The translations under genes were made by a program, and so were the position numbers. A stretch of DNA of 27,947 nucleotides from a virus. The stretch spans positions 1-27,947 of IMG/VR virus record IMGVR_UViG_3300017527_000448; one strand, 5' to 3'. The notes under the pieces were generated by a model. The model saw nothing but the letters and a program-made list of their open reading frames with translations, ran no database searches and was not told the DNA's origin. Each line of letters opens with the position of its first letter. The stretch's first letter is position 1. Below, piece after piece: positions 22,655 through 27,947 of the stretch.

Positions 22655-23225
22655 TGGTGTTCATCCAGATTGCCGGGAATACACCAACCGAAGGTGGTTT
22701 AGCTCTTTACTTGAAGATTTACAAGAATTAGTCATAGCCAACAGAGGCCCAAATTGTGGAGCTAAACATAAGCGGCTCGGTAACTTGCTGGCTCCGTGGG
22801 CGGATTACAGGTCAACCGTGGCCAGCTTGAAGAAAGATATCAGAAATCTTCTATTGCGGAAGTATCAACCGTTGGCCGACATAGATGCAGAAATTAAAAT
22901 GCGAAAGGAAACCATGACCATGATTAGCTCTTGTGACATTGGATATTATACTATAATGACCGGTGGATATTATACTTTGGTTTGTAAAAACCGGGCTTTT
23001 GATAGAGCTTTTGAAAAGGAGACTAAAATGGCCGGATGCGGAAAAAAAATGGAAGAATACGTTCCAAGTGGATTTGACTACAAGAAGATCACGGTAAAAT
23101 GCGGGAATACCTCACCATCGGGTGATCCCTGGCTATGTGACGATTGTGCCGAACGATATGCCGGGACGGATTGGCGCAGGGAAGCCGAACTCAATGGCGA
23201 AGCCTGGGGAGAGGATGATTATTAG
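22614..23225 (+). CDS. Two-domain early protein: HIKLK domain plus zinc ribbon, 203 aa
   Basis: GGAG before ATG 22614 sets the start. Residues 1-85 (MKTAHIKLKSDNF to KKDIRNLLLRKYQ) are a paralogue of the 71-aa protein at 20874. Residues 139-203 hold a zinc-ribbon-like domain with GCGKKM, VKCG and LCDDC. Residue 139 is an ATG (23028) preceded by AAAAGGAG at ideal distance, so a separate 65-aa zinc-ribbon protein is probably also made from an internal start. It stops at TAG 23223, just before hairpin element B. Function unknown. Confidence 0.7.
   Translation: MKTAHIKLKSDNFNGVHPDCREYTNRRWFSSLLEDLQELVIANRGPNCGAKHKRLGNLLAPWADYRSTVASLKKDIRNLLLRKYQPLADIDAEIKMRKETMTMISSCDIGYYTIMTGGYYTLVCKNRAFDRAFEKETKMAGCGKKMEEYVPSGFDYKKITVKCGNTSPSGDPWLCDDCAERYAGTDWRREAELNGEAWGEDDY
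23028..23225 (+). CDS. Internal in-frame start: 65-aa zinc-ribbon product
   Basis: AAAAGGAGACTAAA stands before ATG 23028, inside and in the same frame as the 203-aa gene. The product MAGCGKKMEEYVPSGF onward contains all the Cys pairs. The ribosome site is stronger than that of the long form, so this may be the main product, with the long form a fusion. Confidence 0.5.
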   Translation: MAGCGKKMEEYVPSGFDYKKITVKCGNTSPSGDPWLCDDCAERYAGTDWRREAELNGEAWGEDDY

Positions 23226-23226
23226 C

Positions 23227-23306
23227 TTTTGATTTTATCCTGAATGACCGGGTGCCGGTCCGGTCATTTTGATGTAAAATCAAACTCAATCGGAAGGGGG
23301 TGAAAA
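23227..23306 (+). promoter_or_regulatory. Intercistronic RNA element B
   Basis: TTTGATTTTA (23228-23237) pairs with TAAAATCAAA (23275-23284). An inner AATGACCGG (23243-23251) pairs with CCGGTCATT (23260-23268). The internal loop holds TCCTG on one side and GATG on the other, as in element C. GGAAGGGGGTGA follows, then ATG 23309. Confidence 0.65.
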
Positions 23307-23308
23307 TA

Positions 23309-23554
23309 ATGATTTTATTGCTTGAAGATGAAAGCAAGGTGAAAGGAATTAAACTCAGGCCCGAGTCTGAACTTGACCTTGAAGATGTAAGGCGGTTCTT
23401 TTGTACCGTTATGGCTCATGTCGAAGTCCAAGGCGCTGCTCACATCCTGATTGACAACGGAAACGAACGAGTCAGCGAACCCAGGCACTTCATTTTGAAA
23501 AAAGCGAAAAATGTTACCCATCCAATAATAAAGGACAAAGATGAAAAAAGCTAA
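23309..23554 (+). CDS. Small early protein after element B, 81 aa
   Basis: ATG 23309 lies five bases after GGAAGGGGGTGA; an in-frame GTG at 23300 falls inside that ribosome site and is not preferred. The protein (MILLLEDESKVKGIKLRPES, then HVEVQGAAHILIDNGNERVS) is mixed alpha/beta without known motif. Its end overlaps the start of the following amber-interrupted gene by 14 bases. Confidence 0.68.
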   Translation: MILLLEDESKVKGIKLRPESELDLEDVRRFFCTVMAHVEVQGAAHILIDNGNERVSEPRHFILKKAKNVTHPIIKDKDEKS

Positions 23555-23756
23555 AGCCATTACCGATTTTGGCCGCTCTATGCCGATCACAAGCGTTAGA
23601 ACCGGTAAGCCAAAGGGATACTTACCACGCTACGCTGTTTGGGGCTATAACGGCTATTAGGACGGAAAGGACGAAGTGATTGCAACCGGGAATAGTCTTT
23701 ACGATCTTAAACAGGAATTTGGCGATCTACCATTACATCTAATAAAGGAGAGATAA
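23541..23756 (+). pseudogene. 71-codon gene interrupted by an in-frame TAG
   Basis: ATG 23541 after AAAGGA opens MKKAKAITDFGRSMPITSVR and continues GYLPRYAVWGYNGY to TAG at 23658-23660. The same frame then reads DGKDEVIATGNSLYDLKQEF and ends at TAA 23754-23756, just before the next gene. The second half looks like the continuation of one domain and has no own start, so this is either an amber mutant or a read-through gene. No suppressor tRNA is in the window. Confidence 0.6.
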
Positions 23757-23760
23757 TACC

Positions 23761-24186
23761 ATGTCAGAACCAATCATAGAATACATTGGAAAAAACGGAG
23801 TGATTAGTAATCCAGAAATAAGGCGGCTATATATGCCGAAACCTGGGGATGTAATTGACTTTGGAGAATTTGAAGGAACCTACCCTTTTACATCCGGAAA
23901 ATTTGGCCGGATCGATTCGGAAACCACTTTGCTGTATGATGATACAGACGTTCTTTCGGTTTGCTGCGGAAACGCAAGCGTCTTTTGGTGTAACAAAGAC
24001 ACCGTTTCAATCTCCGGGGGACCGTTCGGCGCCGTTCATAAGAACTGGCTTGATTTTATCGGTCTCAAAAAAGTAGGTTTTTGGAATTGGGGGGACAACA
24101 ATCCGGGCGCTGACCAGGGTGTTCATTACTGGATTACTCGGCCTTTGTTCCTTCTCAGCAAATATAACGAAAAAGAATTGGCTTAA
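23761..24186 (+). CDS. Unknown early protein, 141 aa
   Basis: AAAGGAGAGATAATACC precedes ATG 23761. The protein is beta-rich with a Cys pair (VCCGNASVFWC) and a C-terminal aromatic stretch (VGFWNWGDNNPGADQGVHYW). It is soluble and acidic. I do not recognise the family with confidence. Its TAA lies in the base of hairpin element C, so its translation end is built into the control region of the next gene. Confidence 0.72.
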   Translation: MSEPIIEYIGKNGVISNPEIRRLYMPKPGDVIDFGEFEGTYPFTSGKFGRIDSETTLLYDDTDVLSVCCGNASVFWCNKDTVSISGGPFGAVHKNWLDFIGLKKVGFWNWGDNNPGADQGVHYWITRPLFLLSKYNEKELA

Positions 24187-24258
24187 TTTTATCCTGTAAT
24201 CGCCTGGGCGCAATCCGGGCGATTAGATGTAAAATTAATCTAAAAACGGAAGGGGGTG
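24183..24258 (+). promoter_or_regulatory. Intercistronic RNA element C
   Basis: TTAATTTTA (24183-24191, including the upstream stop) pairs with TAAAATTAA (24230-24238). The inner AATCGCCTGG (24198-24207) pairs with CCGGGCGATT (24215-24224). The arms differ from element B yet still pair, and the TCCTG / GATG internal loop is kept. GGAAGGGGGTGA follows before the TTG start at 24265. Confidence 0.65.
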
Positions 24259-24264
24259 AAGAAC

Positions 24265-24471
24265 TTGTATAATAGTGAACGGTTTTATGCGGCAATTCGC
24301 AAATCTGTTTACGACAATCGTGAATGGATCGATTTAACAACGGCGTCTTACATGATAGAAATAACCGTTGAAAAGGCGGGAGAGGCCGAAAAACGCTTGC
24401 CTAATTGGGCAGTACAAAACCCAATGGTAAGGGTAGGCATTATGACGATGAAGGAGTTTAATAATGGCTAA
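24265..24471 (+). CDS. Small early protein after element C, 68 aa
   Basis: I place the start at TTG 24265, five bases after GGGGGTGA, by analogy with the other elements; the GTG at 24256 is part of the ribosome site. The protein (MYNSERFYAAIRKSVYDNRE) is mainly helical and charged, with no known motif. AAGGAG for the next gene lies inside its 3' end, and the two overlap by eight bases. Confidence 0.62.
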   Translation: MYNSERFYAAIRKSVYDNREWIDLTTASYMIEITVEKAGEAEKRLPNWAVQNPMVRVGIMTMKEFNNG

Positions 24472-24622
24472 GACATTGCTTGGCGTCCTTTATGGCGCTG
24501 TTTCGGCATCGTTAGTGTGGAATCAAATACTGTGGCCAAGTGAGGAAGCGGTAATAGGCTTGGTATTTTGTTTCCTGGGCGGTCTGACTTATCTAATCGT
24601 TTGTGCAGTTATTGAAAGTTAA
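24464..24622 (+). CDS. Small two-helix membrane protein, 52 aa
   Basis: ATG 24464 follows AAGGAG by seven bases. The product has two hydrophobic segments, TLLGVLYGAVSASLVW and AVIGLVFCFLGGLTYLIVCA, joined by a short turn (NQILWPSEE). This fits a small inner-membrane protein such as a holin-like or superinfection-exclusion peptide, but no family is recognised and its place among early genes argues against a classical holin. Confidence 0.68.
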   Translation: MAKTLLGVLYGAVSASLVWNQILWPSEEAVIGLVFCFLGGLTYLIVCAVIES

Positions 24623-24641
24623 AAAAAAGGAGACTAATAAA

Positions 24642-25364
24642 ATGGCTTACAGACACATCAATTATAACGAGTTACAGTTTATCCCATGTCCGGAATGGAC
24701 GGAAACTTGGCACCCTATGTCTCACCATCAGGTTATTGTGTCCCTCGGGAAAGCGCTGGTGAATGAAGGGATCGGAATCCGTGACTATGATATCGTGGTC
24801 TCGGAAGATGGTAAGAAAATGTTTTCAACCTATACCCTGGACGTCAACCTTAACGGCGAAGGTTACGTTCAGATCGGCGTCAGACAGGCCACCGACAAGT
24901 CTTTTGCCCTGGGTGCAGTAGCCGGAATTCACGTTATTTGCTGCGAAAACCTGTGTTTTTCAGGCGGATACATCAATTTTAAGCGCCATACGAAGGGAAT
25001 GGATGAAGATTCTTTACAAAAATTCCTAAAAGAAGCGCTTAAAACGGCTCTCAGCCGGTCAACGGATCAATGGGAATGGCAAAAAGCCCTTAGAAAGTGG
25101 TATGTCAGCCCGGATCAATTCAAGATTTTAACCTATGATCTGATTGACAAGGGAGTTATGCCGGCATCGAAGTTGAAACGGTATCAACTGGAAGTAGCGG
25201 AAGAAACCCGGTTGAATTTCAACTACCGGACCTTGTATCAAATCCACGGCGGCGTTACCCGGATGTATCGAAGCCGATCTATGGTACATCGATTACCGGG
25301 AATAACCGAACGGCTGAACGCTGCTTGTGACGATTATGTGAACGAGTACAAGCTAGCGGCTTAA
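24642..25364 (+). CDS. DUF932-like phage/plasmid protein, 240 aa
   Basis: AAAAGGAG precedes ATG 24642; a longer frame has no ribosome site. The protein shows the pattern of DUF932-type phage and plasmid proteins: WTETWHPMSHHQVIVSLGKA, IGIRDYDIVVSEDGKKMFST, a short strand region GVRQATDKSFALGAVAGIHV, then CCENLCFSGGYINFKRHTKG and a helical C-terminus. The family function is unknown; it is common in phage early or plasmid regions. It is well expressed by its ribosome site. Its TAA forms part of hairpin element D. Confidence 0.68.
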   Translation: MAYRHINYNELQFIPCPEWTETWHPMSHHQVIVSLGKALVNEGIGIRDYDIVVSEDGKKMFSTYTLDVNLNGEGYVQIGVRQATDKSFALGAVAGIHVICCENLCFSGGYINFKRHTKGMDEDSLQKFLKEALKTALSRSTDQWEWQKALRKWYVSPDQFKILTYDLIDKGVMPASKLKRYQLEVAEETRLNFNYRTLYQIHGGVTRMYRSRSMVHRLPGITERLNAACDDYVNEYKLAA

Positions 25365-25453
25365 CTGTTTATAGGGCTACCAGGGCGCTTCCAAGAGGCG
25401 GGGGGAGTGTCCTGGTGGTCTGAGTATGCAGTTAATCTAAAACAGAAAGGTGG
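25361..25453 (+). promoter_or_regulatory. Intercistronic RNA element D
   Basis: TTAACTG (25361-25367, with the upstream stop) pairs with CAGTTAA (25429-25435). The inner GGCTACCAGG (25375-25384) pairs with CCTGGTGGTC (25411-25420) with two G-U pairs. The spacer TTAATCTAAAA (25432-25442) matches element C, and AAAGGTGGTGA leads to ATG 25463. The inner loop is larger than in B and C. Confidence 0.55.
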
Positions 25454-25462
25454 TGAAAAAAA

Positions 25463-25666
25463 ATGGAAAGAATAGACCCGTTTGCCACTCTTGAAGAGAT
25501 AAGCAAACATTTTGATAGCATAGATCAAACGGACCCGGAGAGGCTTGTTGTGTTCCTTTCCGATGTTGTGACCAGGGGCTTTATGGAATGTTTGATGCAA
25601 GGTTCTCCGTATGAATGGGAACATGCAATCACAAAGGGAGAGGCCGCTATTTTGCAGCCAATTTGA
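25463..25666 (+). CDS. Small early protein after element D, 67 aa
   Basis: ATG 25463 comes six bases after AAAGGTGGTGA. The protein is acidic and helical (MERIDPFATLEEISKHFDSI, then RLVVFLSDVVTRGFMECLMQ) and ends AILQPI. No family known. It is followed by a purine-rich, low-complexity leader to the next gene. Confidence 0.68.
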   Translation: MERIDPFATLEEISKHFDSIDQTDPERLVVFLSDVVTRGFMECLMQGSPYEWEHAITKGEAAILQPI

Positions 25667-25742
25667 GAAGTCCCAAAAAAAAGAAAAAAGCTAAAAAATG
25701 GAAAAAGGAGAAAGATAGGGAGGAAAAAAAAAGAGGAAAACC

Positions 25743-25907
25743 ATGAAGAAATTACTATTAGCTCTAAAGAACAGGCTCGACATTTGGAATCTTATTTATC
25801 ACGATGTTTGGGAAACTCCGCTACCCTATGATCTGCGATTGTATAACGTAAATCGGCCAGGACATAGGCTCCACGGATCGACCCTCTCTTACAAGATTGC
25901 GAAATGA
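25743..25907 (+). CDS. Small basic protein, 54 aa
   Basis: ATG 25743 has AAGAGG seven bases upstream. The product (MKKLLLALKNRLDIWNLIYH, then RLYNVNRPGHRLHGSTLSYK) is basic with an amphipathic N-terminal helix. No known family. Its TGA overlaps an ATG (ATGA) that opens a further 21-codon frame ending at 25969; that one is too weak to list separately. Confidence 0.6.
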   Translation: MKKLLLALKNRLDIWNLIYHDVWETPLPYDLRLYNVNRPGHRLHGSTLSYKIAK

Positions 25908-26091
25908 ATAACAACTTATCACCGGTTCACTTTTTTAAACTCTCGCATTGCCGGCGGGGTTTAGGTTGAGATGAACGCACAACTTGTGACGTAAGTACCT
26001 GATAGGTTTCGGGTAGCCGGTGAAAGGGGGTGAACAAGGGATTATCCAGGCAAGCCAGTTAATATTAACCACTATAAGAAAGGACAAAACA
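25908..26091 (+). promoter_or_regulatory. Leader region with an orphan GGGGGTGA site, possible degenerate element E
   Basis: This stretch has no convincing gene. CACCGG (25920-25925) can pair with CCGGTG (26017-26022), and small hairpins ACTT/AAGT (25982-25996) and ACCT/AGGT (25997-26007) lie between. AAAGGGGGTGAAC follows at 26023 but has no start codon at the usual distance. A 12-bp palindrome GTTAATATTAAC lies at 26058-26069. It may be a decayed fifth copy of the A-D elements or a leader for the collagen-like gene. Confidence 0.35.
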
Positions 26092-26631
26092 ATGAAGAGA
26101 AAACGAAACAGATGGATAGCGATCATGGTTGTGGTGTTTTTTTGGGGGCTTTTGTTCCATGTAGGCGCCCATGCAACAACGCCACCGGAATGTTACGAGT
26201 GTCCTCCAGGACCGCCGGGACCGCCGGGACCGCCGGGAAAAGGTGAAAAAGGCGATAAAGGCGATAAAGGTAATACAGGAGAAGCCGGAGCCGATGCAAC
26301 GGGCGGCGGCGGAAGCTGCAAGCCCTGCACGATCCCCCTTGCATTTTATGTAGATACAGGGGGTGGCCCGGTGTTCCGAGAAAACCGAGAATGGTGTCCT
26401 GTGGTGCCTAGATTAAACGATATTCTAAAGTTTGAAGATGATTTACAATGCACCGTGAATCAAGTAATATGGCAGGTAGAAGGTCGACCACTTGTCCATG
26501 TGTTCTGCACTACCTCGCCACCTGGGGCGCAAGCCGATCTTAGCAATTTATATACGAACGAAGAAAAGGCGGCAATCGCAGGGGTGGGGGTAGATGGAAG
26601 TCCATGTTTTATTGGATCGTTATTTGAATAA
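26092..26631 (+). CDS. Secreted collagen-like protein, 179 aa
   Basis: AAGAAAGGA stands before ATG 26092. The N-terminus is a signal peptide: KRKRNR, then hydrophobic IAIMVVVFFWGLLFHVG, and likely cleavage after AHA. Mature residues contain CYEC, then Gly-X-Y repeats (PPGPPGPPGPPGKGEKGDKG onward) for about 12 triplets, then a Gly linker, CKPC and a C-terminal domain with VIWQVEGRPLVHVF. Collagen-like repeats are usual in phage fibres, but those lack signal peptides and are late genes. Export from an early region suggests a cell-surface or periplasmic role. The two CxxC pairs could form disulfides. Confidence 0.75.
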   Translation: MKRKRNRWIAIMVVVFFWGLLFHVGAHATTPPECYECPPGPPGPPGPPGKGEKGDKGDKGNTGEAGADATGGGGSCKPCTIPLAFYVDTGGGPVFRENREWCPVVPRLNDILKFEDDLQCTVNQVIWQVEGRPLVHVFCTTSPPGAQADLSNLYTNEEKAAIAGVGVDGSPCFIGSLFE

Positions 26632-26663
26632 ATAAAAGAAAGATAAGATATGGTGCAGTATTA

Positions 26664-26691
26664 GAGCCACCCGCTTTCGGGTGGGTGGCTC
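26664..26691 (+). terminator. Strong hairpin between the collagen-like and zinc-finger genes
   Basis: GAGCCACC and GGTGGCTC close a GC-rich hairpin with CCCGCTTTCGGGT at its top. Only three T follow, so it is a weak terminator at best; it may protect the 3' end or affect the next ribosome site, AAAGGAG at 26697-26703. Confidence 0.5.
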
Positions 26692-26710
26692 ATTTGAAAG
26701 GAGTATAAAA

Positions 26711-27049
26711 ATGGCATGGTGCAATATTTGTAATGATTTTATGCTTTATCCGGATACTCATAAATGTCCACCAATCTTTGAAGTTTGCCAACATGAATAT
26801 GATCCTGACTATTGGATGAAAATAAGGGCAAGAGATGAAGCAATGGCGGCGGAAAAGTGGGCAGAACAAGATGATTGTGAATCTTCGGAATATCAAATTG
26901 TAAGGGGAACTGATACCGAAGTGTGGGTGCGTAAATGGGGAGAGAGCGAAATTAAAAGGTTTATGGTAAGCGGGGAGTCTGTGCCTGAGTATACAGCAAC
27001 ACCTATCCACAAAAAGGAGAAATGCAAAAATGGACATAAAAAAGTATGA
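26711..27049 (+). CDS. Cys/His zinc-finger-like early protein, 112 aa
   Basis: AAAGGAG precedes ATG 26711. The N-terminus MAWCNICNDFMLYPDTHKCP carries C-x2-C and H-x-C, a compact zinc knuckle, and C and H recur in VCQHEYDPDYW. The rest is charged (ARDEAMAAEKWAEQDD) and ends with EKCKNGHKKV. Function unknown; a nucleic-acid-binding regulator is plausible. The end overlaps the next gene by 20 bases. Confidence 0.7.
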   Translation: MAWCNICNDFMLYPDTHKCPPIFEVCQHEYDPDYWMKIRARDEAMAAEKWAEQDDCESSEYQIVRGTDTEVWVRKWGESEIKRFMVSGESVPEYTATPIHKKEKCKNGHKKV

Positions 27050-27509
27050 ATCACATCCGGAATTCACCGGAGAACCGATTTTTGAAGTCGGGGAATATCT
27101 TAGCCGCTATGATTATGCTGCCACACTTTTAGAAACATTAATCGCATACACCTGTAAAGCGGCGCCCGACACTCACGACACAAAAACCTTTTTCAGAGCT
27201 ATGCGAAAATCATTGAAAGACCTGGAAGGGCTTGAAAAGGCATTGCAGGGTAAGGGAAGAATCAAAAACCAAGAGAAGCCAGATATCTATGAAGTTATTA
27301 ATTCTTTAAAGCTACGACAACAAATATTGTCACGAAAAATCACGATGATCGAAGAGCTTGTTGGATCGGGAAAAAAGAAACCGAAAGATATCGTTAAAAT
27401 CCTTGAGTTGTTGGATGAAACAAAAACCGACAACAAAAAGCTCAAAGTTACTTTTAATCAACTGAAAAGAAAAACGCAGCTATTGTCTAAGCTGACAAAA
27501 ATCGTCTAA
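27030..27509 (+). CDS. Helical early protein, 159 aa, unknown
   Basis: AAAAGGAG lies upstream of ATG 27030 inside the preceding gene. The protein is nearly all helix with coiled-coil character (TFFRAMRKSLKDLEGLEKAL, then KIVKI-type repeats and ETKTDNKKLKVTFNQLKRKT). No motif is recognised. It directly precedes a gene of the phage recombination neighbourhood, so a partner role there is possible. Confidence 0.72.
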   Translation: MDIKKYESHPEFTGEPIFEVGEYLSRYDYAATLLETLIAYTCKAAPDTHDTKTFFRAMRKSLKDLEGLEKALQGKGRIKNQEKPDIYEVINSLKLRQQILSRKITMIEELVGSGKKKPKDIVKILELLDETKTDNKKLKVTFNQLKRKTQLLSKLTKIV

Positions 27510-27524
27510 TGAAAGGGGGCAGTT

Positions 27525-27947
27525 ATGTTTCAAGTTGTTGAAAAAATATTTGCAGTTAGAAAGTTAGAGGAAATATTTAGCCGGGAATTTCTTTTAGACC
27601 TATCGGTAGACCTTGGGAAAATGGCGAATGATTTTGAAATTGACCTTGAAACCGACAAAGGGCGCAAGGAGATAGCTTCCCAGGCTTACAGGGTTACACA
27701 ATCCAAAACATTTATTGAAAAGCGGGGCAAAAAATACAGCAAAATATTAAAGGCCCAGGCTAAAGTGGTTGATGAGGCCCGGAAAGAATTCAGGGAAAAC
27801 ATGGACGCTATAAGGGATGAAGTACGAAAGCCCCTTACAGATTGGGAAGAGGCGGAAAAGGAACGGATTGCGGCCAGGGAATTGGCCATGGCCATTGAAT
27901 CAGATCACGAAGAAGCCCTACTAATGAACGGCGAATTTGACCGGCAA
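27525..27947 (+). CDS. Recombination-neighbourhood coiled-coil protein, 3' end cut by window
   Basis: AAAGGGGGCAGTT precedes ATG 27525, and 141 codons remain open to the window edge. Residues 36-118 show the phage pattern in which a short beta/helix start is followed by LETDKGRKEIASQAYRVTQS, KTFIEKRGKKYSKILKAQAK, and RDEVRKPLTDWEEAEKERIA. Proteins of this type (often labelled TolA-like or DUF1351-like) lie beside phage single-strand annealing and exonuclease genes. The function is not settled. It suggests that recombination genes follow outside the window. Confidence 0.7.
   Translation, partial: MFQVVEKIFAVRKLEEIFSREFLLDLSVDLGKMANDFEIDLETDKGRKEIASQAYRVTQSKTFIEKRGKKYSKILKAQAKVVDEARKEFRENMDAIRDEVRKPLTDWEEAEKERIAARELAMAIESDHEEALLMNGEFDRQ

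Noticed and set aside
1-27947. Genome-wide reassignment of TAG to an amino acid
   Set aside because: TAG ends the 317-aa gene inside the next ribosome site and ends the 203-aa gene just before element B, both looking like true stops. No CUA-anticodon tRNA is in the window.

Overview
The window is most of a tailed-phage (or prophage) genome segment. About 20 kb of late genes run leftward on the minus strand and about 7.5 kb of small early genes run rightward on the plus strand, diverging from a control region at roughly 19,990-20,500. Recognisable parts are a large terminase with intact ATPase and nuclease motifs, a small terminase, a portal, an acidic scaffold-like protein, a major capsid protein resembling the N4-gp56 family, a gp4/gp11-like head-tail adaptor and a gp10-like tail accessory protein. 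This points to a short-tailed (podovirus-like) virion, by family resemblance only. The host is not identified; strong Shine-Dalgarno sites and sigma70-like promoters fit a Gram-negative bacterium. No integrase, lysis cassette or DNA polymerase is seen, so lifestyle cannot be decided.

Late region (1-18,946, minus). In transcription order: basic 83-aa protein, small terminase, a gap with possible micro-ORFs, conserved-looking 64-aa protein, large terminase, 71-aa protein, tRNA-Gln(UUG), two unknown genes, portal, two small genes, scaffold, Com-like zinc ribbon, major capsid, two decoration-like proteins, a hairpin with a T run, then connector and tail proteins. The tail block ends with a repeat-built tail-tip candidate and long proteins of unknown role. 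Most genes abut or overlap by a few bases. A sigma70-like promoter with an inverted repeat over its -10 box lies ahead of the 83-aa gene.

Replication and control region (19,032-20,500). A winged-helix initiator and its C-terminal domain are encoded in two frames separated by a C8/C9 tract. The linker DNA carries 13-bp iterons, an arrangement like the lambda O gene and origin. Upstream are four 19-bp palindromes at exact 28-bp spacing, then a minus-strand three-way-junction RNA ending in a perfect intrinsic terminator, then an AT-rich stretch and the rightward early promoter.

Early region (20,500-27,947, plus). Many small genes of mostly unknown function include zinc-ribbon proteins, a J-domain protein, a DUF932-like protein, a two-helix membrane peptide, a secreted collagen-like protein and a recombination-neighbourhood coiled-coil protein cut by the window end. 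Four gene junctions share an undescribed-looking architecture: a hairpin whose base usually contains the upstream stop codon, then a purine-rich GGGGGTGA-like ribosome site, then a small gene. The two closest copies have different stems that still pair. This repeated RNA element, the embedded origin with its frameshift, and two junctions where an in-frame TAG separates matching domains are the most unusual signals.
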